A model generated the notes under the pieces. That model had not been told where the DNA came from and searched no databases. It worked only from the letters and a program-made list of their open reading frames with translations. A program made the translations under genes and the position numbers. Positions 44,230 to 53,780 of a DNA stretch of 64,000 nt are shown here, piece after piece; positions within the stretch are counted from its first letter, which is position 1; every line of letters starts with the position of its first letter. This DNA is from Streptomyces sp. NBC_01549 (GTDB lineage: Bacteria > Actinomycetota > Actinomycetes > Streptomycetales > Streptomycetaceae). Where the stretch lies: assembly GCF_026339955.1 (NCBI RefSeq), contig NZ_JAPEPW010000001.1, positions 7,523,001-7,587,000 on the forward strand, written 5' to 3'.

Positions 44230-45870
44230 ATGCAGCACGAACGAGCGGGCACTCCGGCCGGTCCCGAGGACCTCGTCGACGTGGCCCGGTTGGTCACAGC
44301 GTATTACGCGCTGCACCCCGACCCGGCGGAACCCGGCCAGCGCGTGGCCTTCGGTACGTCCGGACATCGCGGGTCGTCACTGGCGACGGCGTTCAACGAG
44401 GACCACATCGCCGCGACGAGTCAGGCCATCTGCGAGTACCGCGAGGGCCAGGGCATCGACGGTCCCCTCTTCCTGGGCGCCGACACCCATGCGCTGTCGG
44501 AGCCCGCGAAGGTCACCGCACTGGAGGTATTCGCGGCCAACGATGTGTCGGTGCTCCTCGACAGCGCGGACGGCTACACGCCCACTCCGGCGGTCTCGCA
44601 CGCCATTCTCGCCCACAACCGCGGACGGTCCTCGGGCCTCGCGGACGGGGTCGTGGTCACCCCCTCCCACAATCCGCCCGCCGACGGTGGCTTCAAGTAC
44701 AACCCGCCGAACGGCGGCCCGGCGGGCTCCGAGGCGACCTCGTGGATCCAGGACCGGGCCAACGAACTCATCGAGGGCGGCCTCAAGGGCGTACGGCGCA
44801 TTCCTTACACGAGAGCGCTGGCTGCCCCCGGCACCGGCCGCTACGACTTCCTTGGCACCTACGTGGCCGACCTGCCGCACGTGCTGGACCTGGACGCGAT
44901 CCGCGCGGCCGGTGTGCAGATCGGCGCGGATCCCCTGGGCGGGGCATCGGTCGCCTACTGGGGGCGCATCGCCGAAGAGCACGCGCTCGACCTGACCGTG
45001 GTCAACCCGCTCACCGACCCCACCTGGCGATTCATGACGCTGGACTGGGACGGCAAGATCCGTATGGACTGTTCGTCGCCCTACGCCATGGCCTCGCTCA
45101 TCGAGCAGCGCGACCGCTTCCGCATCGCCACGGGCAACGACGCCGACGCGGACCGCCACGGGATCGTCACACCGGACGCCGGGCTCATGAACCCCAACCA
45201 CTACCTCAGCGCCGCCATCTCCTACCTGTACTCCCACCGGGAACAGTGGCCCGCGGACACGGGGATCGGCAAGACGCTGGTGTCGTCCGGGATGATCGAC
45301 AGGGTCGCCGCCGACCTGGGCCGTCAACTGGTCGAAGTCCCCGTGGGGTTCAAGTGGTTCGTGGACGGTCTGGTCAGCGGCTCGATCGGGTTCGGCGGGG
45401 AGGAGTCGGCCGGCGCGTCCTTCCTGCGCCGCGACGGTTCGGTGTGGACCACCGACAAGGACGGCATTATCCTGGCCCTGCTCGCCTCCGAGATCACGGC
45501 GGTGACCGGGAAGACCCCCTCCGAGCACTACACCGCGCTGACCGGGCGTTTCGGTGCCCCCGCGTACGAGCGCATCGACGCCCCGGCTTCCCGTGAGGAG
45601 AAGGCCCTCCTCGCGAAGCTCTCGCCCGCGCAGGTGAGCACGGACACCCTTGCCGGAGAAGCGGTCACCGCGGTGCTCACCCATGCTCCGGGCAATGGCG
45701 CGCCGATCGGCGGCATCAAGGTGACCACCGCCAACGCCTGGTTCGCGGCCCGTCCGTCGGGTACCGAGGACGTCTACAAGATCTACGCCGAGTCGTTCCT
45801 CGGAGCCGATCATCTGCGGCAGGTACAGGAGGAGGCGAAGTCCGTGGTCTCGGCGGCATTGAGCGGCTGA
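44230..45870 (+). CDS. pgm: Phosphoglucomutase (alpha-D-glucose specific)
   Basis: 546 residues from ATG 44230, after GAGGTGGAGG. It interconverts glucose 1-phosphate and glucose 6-phosphate, linking glycolysis to glycogen, trehalose and cell-wall sugar synthesis. The phosphoserine loop VVTPSHNPPADGGFKYNPP, the metal loop TGNDADADRHGIV, the sugar-binding loop GFGGEESAGASFLRRDG and the phosphate site ARPSGTEDVYKIYAESF are all intact, and the start AFGTSGHRGSSLATAFN is typical. The gene is monocistronic and is followed by a strong terminator. Nothing unusual. Confidence 0.95.
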   Translation: MQHERAGTPAGPEDLVDVARLVTAYYALHPDPAEPGQRVAFGTSGHRGSSLATAFNEDHIAATSQAICEYREGQGIDGPLFLGADTHALSEPAKVTALEVFAANDVSVLLDSADGYTPTPAVSHAILAHNRGRSSGLADGVVVTPSHNPPADGGFKYNPPNGGPAGSEATSWIQDRANELIEGGLKGVRRIPYTRALAAPGTGRYDFLGTYVADLPHVLDLDAIRAAGVQIGADPLGGASVAYWGRIAEEHALDLTVVNPLTDPTWRFMTLDWDGKIRMDCSSPYAMASLIEQRDRFRIATGNDADADRHGIVTPDAGLMNPNHYLSAAISYLYSHREQWPADTGIGKTLVSSGMIDRVAADLGRQLVEVPVGFKWFVDGLVSGSIGFGGEESAGASFLRRDGSVWTTDKDGIILALLASEITAVTGKTPSEHYTALTGRFGAPAYERIDAPASREEKALLAKLSPAQVSTDTLAGEAVTAVLTHAPGNGAPIGGIKVTTANAWFAARPSGTEDVYKIYAESFLGADHLRQVQEEAKSVVSAALSG

Positions 45871-45897
45871 CACCGCGCGTGTGACCTGACTGGATCC

Positions 45898-45931
45898 GGA
45901 CAAGGGCTGTTCCTGTGAACAGCCCTTGTCC
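45898..45931. terminator. Strong bidirectional terminator after pgm
   Basis: A perfect 15-bp inverted repeat, GGACAAGGGCTGTTC (45898-45912) and GAACAGCCCTTGTCC (45917-45931), with a 4-base loop. It lies 27 bases after the pgm stop and before the end of the convergent protease gene. Confidence 0.9.
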
Positions 45932-46007
45932 GTTGCGCGATTCGCCTCTTCGCCGGTGAGGCCGCGAGCTGTGGTCCCGCCCGGCGAGGTTGCTGGGTCA
46001 GGTGACG

Positions 46008-49000
46008 TCAGCGCAGGCCGAAGGCCCGGGTGATCGTCTGCGAGACGGTGTCGTTGTCACTGTCCCGGGCGGTGACGCGGAGGCTGACGAAGCCGGCCGT
46101 TCTCGGCGCGCGCAGGGCCGTCCGCCATCCGGCGCCGTTGTGGCGCAGGTCCGGCCGCTGCCAGGTCGCCCCGTCGTCGTACGAAACCTCGAGGGAGACC
46201 TTCCCGATGGCAGCCGTCGTGCCCTCCATGGGGGAAGCGGTCACCGTCAGGTCGGCGTGCCGGTCAGCCCGACCCGCCGCGTCGGTGTCCACCCCGTAGT
46301 CGAGCTGGATCAGAGGCAGGGGCGTGGCCTCGTCGGTGGCGGCGGAGGTGAAGTTCCACTCGGTCAGCGTGTGTGTCGAGTACGGGTTGGTCCAGTTGCC
46401 ACGGCTGTTGTCGACCACCAGGCGGTAGGGCAGCCGCTCCGGCGCGAGGCCGGCGACCAGCAGCTTCTCGGCGTTGCTCCAGTCGAGTTCCTGATCGCCC
46501 TGGTAGAGCGTCTCCCGGTCATTGACGTCGAAGTTGGCGTAGGCGTCGCCGACATGGCCCGCGCCGGAGTCGCCCCAGCCGGGCGCCGGGACCAGCATCG
46601 TGTCCAGGTAGCGTCCTGGCTGGTTGCCGCCCGACACACTCATCCGGGGGCGCTGGATCGGCCCGAACCAGCTGACCTTGCTGGTCGTCCCGGCCGGGTA
46701 GTGCAGGACGTCCATCGACAACTGACCGGTCTCGCCGTAGATACCGGCCGCGTCCAGCCAGTCGGAGTCCCCTGCGACCCAGTCCGTCCGATGCCCTTGG
46801 GTGGGCGCGGGGAGCGGTACCCAGACGTCGTCCCAGTCCGCGGACATGGTCTTGAGGAACTCGTACGCCTGGCCCTCCCGCCGGTAGTTACGGAACGAGA
46901 CGTCCACGCGTGCGAGGTCGCTCGGCTTCACCGTCCAGGTCGGATCCGCCGGGACACCGCCCGCCCAGTGGTGCACCAGGTCGTAGACGTAGTCGGTGGT
47001 GGGGTGCGAGGTGACCGTCAGCTCGACCCTGCTCCGCTGGAGCGCGTCGATCAGGGGACCGCCCTGGTCGGCGCCGAGCGTCGCCACCGTCAGCGCGGGC
47101 GGGTGCAGGGTGCTCCCGGTGATGTTGTCCCAGGGGCTCAGCCGGCCGTCTCCGTCGTTGACGACCAGGAGCACCCGTGCGCCCGCTGCCGCGGCGGCTG
47201 CCGCCTGCTCCTTGATCCCCACGGAGTCGCTTCGCCGTACCACCGCGATCTTGCCGTGGACGTCGTGCCGGGCGAGGTCTTCGGCCGTCCCTTCGCCCGC
47301 GAAGACCGCCGTCAGCTTCCGCGTGCCGGCCGGCAACGGCGTCGCCGCGCGCTCGACCAGCAGGTCCTTGTAGGTCTTCGTCTTCGTGCCCAGGGTCAGG
47401 GCCGGCTGCTCAAGGCGGAAGCGGGCACCGAACGCGAACCCGGCTGCCTTCCCGGCGGTCGGGAGCGCCCAGACGCTGTCGTACGCCTCGAAACCGTAGT
47501 CCCTATCACCGGGAAGCATCGTGCAGGTGGAGGTCGAACTGTCGGAGAACTCCTGGCGGACGTCCAGCCGCGATATGACCGCGGTGGCCTCCTTCGGCAC
47601 GTTCACCTTGACCTGACGAACCTTGCGGGCGTCGAGGGTGACGGTGCGGTCCCGGTCCAATTGGAGACCGGCGAAGCTGAGCAGTGCCATCCCCAGGGAA
47701 TGGGGCCCCTTGGCCCCCTGCACCGTGGCGATGAGCCATCCGCTGTAGGTACGTGTGGGCAGCCGCAGCGTGCCGGTGCCCGACGCGTCGAGTTCGACCG
47801 TCGTCATGAGGCGTTCCGCGGTGACGGTGACCATGCCGGTGAGCGGCTTGCCCGATCGGTCCTTCGCGACGATGGTCAGGCCGTACTTCGGCCCCTCCCT
47901 CTCGGCGCCGATCAGAGTCCGGGTCCGTACCACTCCGGTGCCGTCCGTGCCGGTGATCACGCCGCTGATCGCCTGGTCGGCCGGCAGTCGTTCCACGTCC
48001 GTGGTCAGGGTCACCGAGGTGGTGCCGTGCGCGGGAACGGTGACCTTGGCGGCGGAGAGGGTGAACGAGCCCGCCGGGGCACGGGAGTCGACGGCCAGGT
48101 CGAGGCTGAGCGGAGCGTCGCCGACGTTGGTGTACGTCACCTTCTGGGCGTCGGTCTCTCCCGGCTTCTGGGGCCATGAGTGGAAGCCGGAGGATGCGCC
48201 GGCGGTCGCGAAGACCGAAGCGTGCACTGCCGCGTTGGCGTCCACCCGGCCGGCGCCCGCCTGGTACGGGGTGTACGACGGCGTGGCCTTGGCGCTGCTG
48301 ACCAGTGCCTCCTTCAACTGCTCGCCGGTCCAGTCGGGGTGGACGGAGGCCAGCAGCGCGGCGGCGCCGGCGACATGCGGTGTCGCCATCGACGTGCCGC
48401 TCATCGTGGTGTAGTAGCCCGAGCCGCTCGAACTGTCCTGGGAGCGGGCCGCGATGATGTTCACGCCTGGCGCCGTGATTTCGGGCTTCAGCCCGGCGTC
48501 GACGTTGCGCGGGCCCTGGCTGGAGAAGCCGGCGAGCTTGTCGGCGGAGTCGACGGCCCCGACGGTCAGCGCGGAGTCCGCGGCACCGGGACTGTTGATG
48601 GTCTGCGTACTGCCGCCGTTGCCGGCGGCGACGACGAACAACGCGCCGGTCTCGGCGCTGAGTTGGTCGACGGCCGTACTCAGCGGATCGTGGGGGTCCC
48701 CGTTGCCGCCTCCCAGGCTCATGCTGATGATCCTGGCCTGCTGATCCCGGGCGGCCCATTCCATGCCGGCGATGATCCAGGACTGCTGTCCCTGGCCCCT
48801 CGGGTCCAGCACCTTGCCGATCTCCAGGCGGGCGCCGGGCGCGACACCCCGCTCCTTGCCGTCGGAGGCGCTGCCGGTTCCGGCGATCGTCGACGCGACG
48901 TGGGTGCCGTGGCCCACGAAGTCGGTGATGGTCTGGTCGGCCGGGACGAAGCTTGCGCTGGCGTCGACCTGCCCCGCGAGGTCGGGGTGCGCGGCGTCGA

Positions 49001-49748
49001 CACCGGTGTCGAGGACCGCGACCTTGACACCCTTGCCGGTGTCCCCCTGCGACCAGACCTGCGGCGCGCCGATCTGGGCGGTCGAGTCGGCGAGGTCGGC
49101 CTTCACCTTGCCGTCCAGCCAGACCTTGGCGACGCCGCCCGCGAGGGCCGGGGTCGCCGATCGCGCCGCCGCCGAGGTGGAACCGCCGGTGAGCGCGGAC
49201 CAGAACGCCGGAGCCTGCTTGCGGTCCTCCGCGACGGCCGCGCCCTGGACGCTGTCCAGCCGGTGCACGACCGTCGAGCCGGCCACCCTCGGCTGGGTCC
49301 GGGACTTGGCGGCGGCGTCGGTGTAGCGGACGATGAGCGGCAACCGGGCGGCGTGGTCGTCGTCGTAGCCGTCGGCGATCAGCTTCGTCACGTTGAACAG
49401 TTGTTTGTCCAGCGTCCCCGCGGTGACATACGGCAGGGCCGCATCGGGGTAGACGTACGTCGAACCGTCCACGACCGAGCGGTGGAAGGCCGCGGCCGTT
49501 CCGTCCGGGCTTGTGAAGGACCGGACTTCGGCGCCGTCCGATGCGGTGCCGATCGTGACCTTGTCGCCGGTGATGAGGGTGACGGTGTGCGCGCCACCGC
49601 TCGTCAGCGGCTGGTGCGCGGCGTCCTTGACCTGCGACGGACCGGCCGAGTCCGCGGGCGACGCGGTGGCGGGTAGAACGCCCATCGCCAGGGCGACGAC
49701 CGCGGCAAGCGCGATCGGGCCTGGTCTGGGAACGGGAGTGAAACGCAA
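46008..49748 (-). CDS. Secreted S8 (subtilisin-like) serine protease
   Basis: 1246 residues from TTG 49748, six bases after GAGGGG. A Sec signal (RPGPIALAAVVALAMGVLPA) is cut near residue 30. After a prodomain (about 50-200) comes the S8 catalytic domain: Asp247 in VAVLDTGVDAAHPDL, His280 in VGHGTHVAS, Asn377 in VVAAGNGGS and Ser453 in MSGTSMATPHVAGA. The remaining 750 residues contain Ig-like parts, a PA-like insert (about 820-900) and a C-terminal beta-sandwich ending DNDTVSQTITRAFGLR. This long form is typical of streptomycete extracellular proteases. Intact and probably monocistronic. Confidence 0.92.
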   Translation of the reverse strand: MRFTPVPRPGPIALAAVVALAMGVLPATASPADSAGPSQVKDAAHQPLTSGGAHTVTLITGDKVTIGTASDGAEVRSFTSPDGTAAAFHRSVVDGSTYVYPDAALPYVTAGTLDKQLFNVTKLIADGYDDDHAARLPLIVRYTDAAAKSRTQPRVAGSTVVHRLDSVQGAAVAEDRKQAPAFWSALTGGSTSAAARSATPALAGGVAKVWLDGKVKADLADSTAQIGAPQVWSQGDTGKGVKVAVLDTGVDAAHPDLAGQVDASASFVPADQTITDFVGHGTHVASTIAGTGSASDGKERGVAPGARLEIGKVLDPRGQGQQSWIIAGMEWAARDQQARIISMSLGGGNGDPHDPLSTAVDQLSAETGALFVVAAGNGGSTQTINSPGAADSALTVGAVDSADKLAGFSSQGPRNVDAGLKPEITAPGVNIIAARSQDSSSGSGYYTTMSGTSMATPHVAGAAALLASVHPDWTGEQLKEALVSSAKATPSYTPYQAGAGRVDANAAVHASVFATAGASSGFHSWPQKPGETDAQKVTYTNVGDAPLSLDLAVDSRAPAGSFTLSAAKVTVPAHGTTSVTLTTDVERLPADQAISGVITGTDGTGVVRTRTLIGAEREGPKYGLTIVAKDRSGKPLTGMVTVTAERLMTTVELDASGTGTLRLPTRTYSGWLIATVQGAKGPHSLGMALLSFAGLQLDRDRTVTLDARKVRQVKVNVPKEATAVISRLDVRQEFSDSSTSTCTMLPGDRDYGFEAYDSVWALPTAGKAAGFAFGARFRLEQPALTLGTKTKTYKDLLVERAATPLPAGTRKLTAVFAGEGTAEDLARHDVHGKIAVVRRSDSVGIKEQAAAAAAAGARVLLVVNDGDGRLSPWDNITGSTLHPPALTVATLGADQGGPLIDALQRSRVELTVTSHPTTDYVYDLVHHWAGGVPADPTWTVKPSDLARVDVSFRNYRREGQAYEFLKTMSADWDDVWVPLPAPTQGHRTDWVAGDSDWLDAAGIYGETGQLSMDVLHYPAGTTSKVSWFGPIQRPRMSVSGGNQPGRYLDTMLVPAPGWGDSGAGHVGDAYANFDVNDRETLYQGDQELDWSNAEKLLVAGLAPERLPYRLVVDNSRGNWTNPYSTHTLTEWNFTSAATDEATPLPLIQLDYGVDTDAAGRADRHADLTVTASPMEGTTAAIGKVSLEVSYDDGATWQRPDLRHNGAGWRTALRAPRTAGFVSLRVTARDSDNDTVSQTITRAFGLR

Positions 49749-50174
49749 AGAGACCCCTCAGGAGAAGTGAAATTGGTAGATCATCCGGAGTATGGGGTCG
49801 CTGTCGAGCGAGAACACTGGACCGCTGTTGTCGCTGATGTGACATGCCGCAATTGCGCCATGGTCACGTGAGCGGCAGCTGGAGTCAGGCCCGGCGCCCG
49901 ACCAGGCTCCGCATCCCGCGAACTCGCCCCGACGGGCGGAAGCCCTACAGGTGTCGTCGGTGACCCGACCTGCGCCATCTGGTGAGGGCGGCTGGTGGGT
50001 GACAGAAGGCCGCACAGCGAAGTGAGACCCCTGGTGGACGCCGTCCCATGGCAGTCACCAAGGCGTTCGTGATCGTCGACGGCAACGGCCTGGTGGTGGT
50101 CTCCAGAAGCTGTCGGGCGCGGTCGCGTTACCGCGCGGACCTCGTCTCCCCGCAGGCCGGACCCGGCGGCTCCG
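49749..50174. other. 426 bases without a convincing gene
   Basis: The region between the protease start and the 3' end of the FAD oxidoreductase should hold the protease promoter, but no clear boxes stand out. A short plus-strand peptide at 50048, MAVTKAFVIVDG, vaguely recalls an IS5-type transposase strand; too short to call. Confidence 0.4.
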
Positions 50175-51380
50175 TCAACCGGTGTCCCGACCGCCGCGCG
50201 CTGCTGCCGCCGAACTGTCTTCGCCCGTGGTCGAGATGTCGAAGTCCCAGTCCAGGTGCTGGATGAGGTCGCTGTCCCCGGGGCGGGGAGCGGGCGTTCT
50301 CCGGTCGGTGCGTGAAGGTGAGTGGAGGCCGCGGGAGATCTTGCCGCTCATCGTGATGTTGTACTCCACACGCGGGCGGCGGAGGGCCTCGTAGAGGGAG
50401 AGCGCGGACTCGGTGTCGGGCGCGTCCCGCAGCGACTTCGCGAGTACGACAGCGTCCTCCAGCGCCATCGAGGCTCCTTGCCCGGTCGCGGGGGAGGCCG
50501 CGTGGGCAGCGTCGCCAATGATCAGAGTCCGTCCGTGGCGCCATGGTGTGCCGGTCGGTACCTCAGTCGCATTGGTGACCATGATGCGGTCGGTGGTGGC
50601 CGCGACCACGTCCGCGGCGGGAGTGGCGTCCCCGCGCAGCAACGGCACGAGCAGCCCACGCCAGTGGCCGGGCGTGCCGTGCGTGATGTCGTCGGCGGAC
50701 AGGGGGGCACCGGCCAGACGCACGAACCAGAACGTCTCTCCGCCGGGCGACATCGCACAGCCGAAGGCTGCCGCGCCGCCCCTCACCATCATGAAACGCC
50801 CGGTCTCCGCGACCAGGGGTGCCTCACTGGCGCAGCCGTAGAAGACGCTCTCACCCGCGAAGCAGGGCTGCGTCTCAGGGGCGATCGATTCGCGAACGGT
50901 GGAGTTCAGCCCGTCGGCGCCGATCAGCAGGTCACCGGTCGCGGTGGAGCCGTCGGTGAAACGTGCGGTGACTCCGTGCGGACCGTCCTCGACGGAGGCG
51001 AGCCGGGCGCCGCGCCGGAGGCCGATGCCGCGGCGCGTGGCCTCTGCCTGCAGGGCGGCGTTGAACTCGCCACGGCGCAGGCATCGGTACGTGAGAAGCG
51101 GGTCGTGGGCCTCTCCGAGCGGCATCTGTGCCACCTCGGTACCCGCTGCGTCGAGCACGCTCATGGAACGAAGCGGGAAGCCGACCTCGGTGACCGCGGC
51201 GGAGGCGTCGATCTGGGCGAGGGCGCGCATGCCGTTGCTCGCGAGCGTGAGGAAGGCACCGATGTCCTCGGCCGACTCGGGGTGCGCCTCGTACACGGTG
51301 ACGTCGAAACCGGCCTTGTGCAGGGCCAAGGCCGTCGCCGTACCGGCGATACCGCCTCCGATGACAAGAATCTCCGTCAT
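50175..51380 (-). CDS. FAD-dependent oxidoreductase (PHBH-like monooxygenase)
   Basis: 401 residues. FAD fold at the start, EILVIGGGIAGTATALALHK, DG motif GDLLIGADGLNSTVRE, and the second FAD motif IIGDAAHAASPATGQGASMA. The fold is that of flavin-dependent hydroxylases of the para-hydroxybenzoate type without a C-terminal thioredoxin domain. After about residue 345 the sequence is Arg/Pro-rich and ends in a loose tail. It lies 173 bp after a TetR gene on the same strand, possibly in one operon, and the TetR diverges from an alcohol dehydrogenase. A common substrate for the three is inference. Confidence 0.85.
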   Translation of the reverse strand: MTEILVIGGGIAGTATALALHKAGFDVTVYEAHPESAEDIGAFLTLASNGMRALAQIDASAAVTEVGFPLRSMSVLDAAGTEVAQMPLGEAHDPLLTYRCLRRGEFNAALQAEATRRGIGLRRGARLASVEDGPHGVTARFTDGSTATGDLLIGADGLNSTVRESIAPETQPCFAGESVFYGCASEAPLVAETGRFMMVRGGAAAFGCAMSPGGETFWFVRLAGAPLSADDITHGTPGHWRGLLVPLLRGDATPAADVVAATTDRIMVTNATEVPTGTPWRHGRTLIIGDAAHAASPATGQGASMALEDAVVLAKSLRDAPDTESALSLYEALRRPRVEYNITMSGKISRGLHSPSRTDRRTPAPRPGDSDLIQHLDWDFDISTTGEDSSAAAARGGRDTG

Positions 51381-51553
51381 GTCGTATCCCCTGGCACCCG
51401 TTCGGTTCGCGCGCGTTGCACCTGTGCAGTGTCGAACGCGTGGGGAACTGGGGTGAGTTCCCGGGCAGTCCCTCGAACTCCTCTACGGGGAACGGGTGTT
51501 CATGGCGGGAAGCGGGCGTGAGGCGGGACCGGCGGTGTGCCGCACCGTGGAGA

Positions 51554-52171
51554 TCAGCCGGGGCCGATGTCCTGGCTCCCGTTTCGGTAGGCTGCCATGG
51601 CGCGGTGGACGCTCTCGCGGAGCAGGGTCCGACGCTGCTCGTGCACTTCGGGGGGCTCCTCGGCGGTTGCCGCGTAGACGTTGCTGACCGGTGACCAGGC
51701 CATGGACATGGCGATGACCATGGCCATCACGTCGAACGGGTCTCCCGGGCGGACCAGGCCGGCGGCCTGGGCTTCGGCGATGGCCCGCAGCTTTCGGTCG
51801 TCGAGGCGGTCGGGGTCGTCCACCAAGTGTCCGGTCGAACGGCGTTCCAGACGTGCCCAGGTGGCCAGCCGGATCAGGTCCGGGCGGCGGAGGTACTCGT
51901 CGTAGAGGCGTACGGCCCAGTCCGCAAGGTCGGTGGCATCGATCGGCACGACGTTCACGATGCGCTCCAGCGAGCCGAAGAAGATGGCGTCGAAGAGCCC
52001 TTCCTTGTTTCCGAAGTAGGCGTAGAGCTGCGCCTTGTTCGTGCGTGCGGCGGCCGCGATCCGCTCAATACGCGCTCCGGCGATCCCGTGCTCGGCGAAC
52101 TCGCGGGTCGCCACATCGAGGATTCGCTGGTATGTCGCCGCTCCGCGTGAGCTCAGGGGCCGGTCTGTCAT
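51554..52171 (-). CDS. TetR/AcrR family repressor
   Basis: 205 residues. The helix-turn-helix fills residues about 12-60: TYQRILDVATREFAEHGIAG, then NKAQLYAYFGNKEGLFDAIF. The C-terminal domain is of the TetR_C_35 type common in streptomycetes (VVPIDATDLADWAVRLYDEY, PDLIRLATWARLERR). It diverges from a zinc alcohol dehydrogenase over a 95-bp region with two similar operator copies and probably represses both. The FAD oxidoreductase gene downstream may share its message. Confidence 0.9.
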   Translation of the reverse strand: MTDRPLSSRGAATYQRILDVATREFAEHGIAGARIERIAAAARTNKAQLYAYFGNKEGLFDAIFFGSLERIVNVVPIDATDLADWAVRLYDEYLRRPDLIRLATWARLERRSTGHLVDDPDRLDDRKLRAIAEAQAAGLVRPGDPFDVMAMVIAMSMAWSPVSNVYAATAEEPPEVHEQRRTLLRESVHRAMAAYRNGSQDIGPG

Positions 52172-52266
52172 GTCCGTAGGCTACCAAACAGAACAGTTGG
52201 TTTGCCTGACGGGGCGGGTGTGTCTATTTTTGGATAGACCGAACAGTCTGTTTAAGGAGCTGTACC
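52172..52266. promoter_or_regulatory. Divergent TetR/alcohol dehydrogenase operator region
   Basis: Two similar sites: CAAACAGAACAGTTGGTTTG (52185-52204) and GACCGAACAGTCTGTTT (52237-52253); the second read in reverse begins AAACAGACTGTTCGG, like the first. Each is an imperfect palindrome around AACAG/CTGTT. AAGGAG (52254-52259) precedes the dehydrogenase GTG. A TCTAT-N6-ATAGA stem lies between them (52223-52238). Confidence 0.65.
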
Positions 52267-53307
52267 GTGCGGACAACAACTGGCTGGCAGGCGGACGGCC
52301 CGACGGCGACGCTGCGACGGACACCGATAAAGCGGCGCGACCTGCGCGCGGACGACCTCGCGATCCGGGTGGACTACTGCGGTGTCTGCCACACCGATCT
52401 GCACGCCGTCCGCGGCCACGACGCTGAAGGGAGTCACCTGGTGCCGGGGCACGAGTTCACGGGCGTGGTGGCCGAGACAGGGTCTGCCGTCACAGGCTTC
52501 TCCGTCGGTGACCCCGTGGCGGTCGGCAACATCGTCGATTCGTGCGGGGAGTGTTCCATGTGCCGGGCCGGCCAGGAGAACTTCTGCCATGCCTTCCCGA
52601 CCCTGACTTACGGCGGTGTCGACCGGCGCGACGGATCTACCACCTTGGGGGGCTACTCCCGCGAGTACGTCGTCCGCGAACGGTTCGCCTACCGGCTTCC
52701 CACCGGTCTGGATCCGGCCGCTGCCGCGCCTCTGCTCCGCGCCGGGATCACCGTCTGGGAACCCCTGCACACCCTGGGCGTGGGGCCTGGCAGTCGCGTC
52801 GCCGTGGCGGGACTGGGGGGTCTGGGACATCTCGCGGTCAAGATCGCCGTGGCGCTCGGTGCCGACACCTCGGTCATCAGCCGCTCACCCGACAAGGCCG
52901 AGGACGCTCGTCGGCTCGGCGCCCACGGTCTCATTGTCTCCACGGACCCGGAACGGATGGCCGACGCCCGTGACCGGTTCGACGTCGTCATCGACACCAT
53001 CTCCGCCCCGCATGATCTGGGCCCCTATCTCCGCCTGGTGGCCATGGACGGGACGCTCAGTAACCTCGGGCACCTCGGACCCGTCACGGTGGAGACCATC
53101 GACCTGCTCGTGGGACGCAAGAAGCTCAGCTCCGCGGGCAGCGGCGGCAGGCCCGCGACCGTCGCCATGCTGGATTTCTGCGCCGAGCACGGCATCACCG
53201 CGGACATCGAGCTCCTCCCCTCGGCGCGCGTGAACGAGGCCCTCGACCGCCTGGGACGCAACGACGTCCGCTACCGCTTCGTACTCGACATGTCCGACCT
53301 GGACTGA
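52267..53307 (+). CDS. Zinc-dependent NAD(P) alcohol dehydrogenase, CAD type
   Basis: 346 residues from GTG 52267 after AAGGAG. Medium-chain dehydrogenase of the cinnamyl-alcohol (CAD) branch: catalytic zinc ligands in YCGVCHTDLHAVRG and GHEFTGVV, structural zinc cysteines in DSCGECSMCRAGQENFC, and the cofactor fold VAVAGLGGLGHLAVKIAVAL. These oxidise alcohols or reduce aldehydes. It is divergent from a TetR gene whose operators cover the gap, so expression is probably induced by the substrate or a related aldehyde. Intact. Confidence 0.9.
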   Translation: MRTTTGWQADGPTATLRRTPIKRRDLRADDLAIRVDYCGVCHTDLHAVRGHDAEGSHLVPGHEFTGVVAETGSAVTGFSVGDPVAVGNIVDSCGECSMCRAGQENFCHAFPTLTYGGVDRRDGSTTLGGYSREYVVRERFAYRLPTGLDPAAAAPLLRAGITVWEPLHTLGVGPGSRVAVAGLGGLGHLAVKIAVALGADTSVISRSPDKAEDARRLGAHGLIVSTDPERMADARDRFDVVIDTISAPHDLGPYLRLVAMDGTLSNLGHLGPVTVETIDLLVGRKKLSSAGSGGRPATVAMLDFCAEHGITADIELLPSARVNEALDRLGRNDVRYRFVLDMSDLD

Positions 53308-53780
53308 GCCGTCACGTCGCGGGCACCTCGTCCGGTTGTCGCGATCGGATCGTGCTGCGGCTCGGCGCGGCTGTCCACCGCGCGGTGGTCCGGGTGAACG
53401 AGGTGTGGGTCGCCGAACGCGAGAGCGGCCGCACCTCGTTCGAGGCCGACATCACCGGAGTCGTGGAGCCCGGAGGCGTCGCCGTGATCCATCGCGCGGC
53501 GTTCTCGGTCCGGCGCCGGCGCAAGGACCTGTCACCCGTACGCTCCGGCACCGATCACGCGGTGCGACGGCGGGGGTGTGCGGGGTGAGGGCTCTCCTTT
53601 CCGCTGCGGCCGTTTTGATCATCAATGTCGGGGCCGTGCAGGCCGTGTCGTGCGGTCCGGGTGTGTAGTCCGGCGGTCGTGGGGGACCATGGAAGGCGAC
53701 GCGCCTGTGGAGACAGGCAGGCCGCGCTCCAGGTCGGCGTCTGGCCCCGCGTGCCGCCGGCCGCGGAAGGAGTGCCTGTG
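53308..53780. other. 473 bases, possible small reading frame, otherwise non-coding
   Basis: A plus-strand frame at 53352-53588 (78 residues, GTG start) reads VHRAVVRVNEVWVAERESGR then TSFEADITGVVEPGGVAVIH and looks somewhat like a protein, but has no ribosome site or family and could be a relic. The last 130 bases hold the promoter of the phosphatase gene; AAGGAG at 53767-53772 precedes its ATG. Confidence 0.4.

Noticed and set aside
45990..48179. A 729-codon open frame on the plus strand
   Set aside because: It is antisense to the S8 protease, whose frame has all catalytic motifs; the plus-strand product is Gly/Arg/Val-rich without domains.
50048..50110. MAVTKAFVIVDG, possibly an IS5-type transposase scrap
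   Set aside because: Twelve residues are too few, and neither side continues the family.
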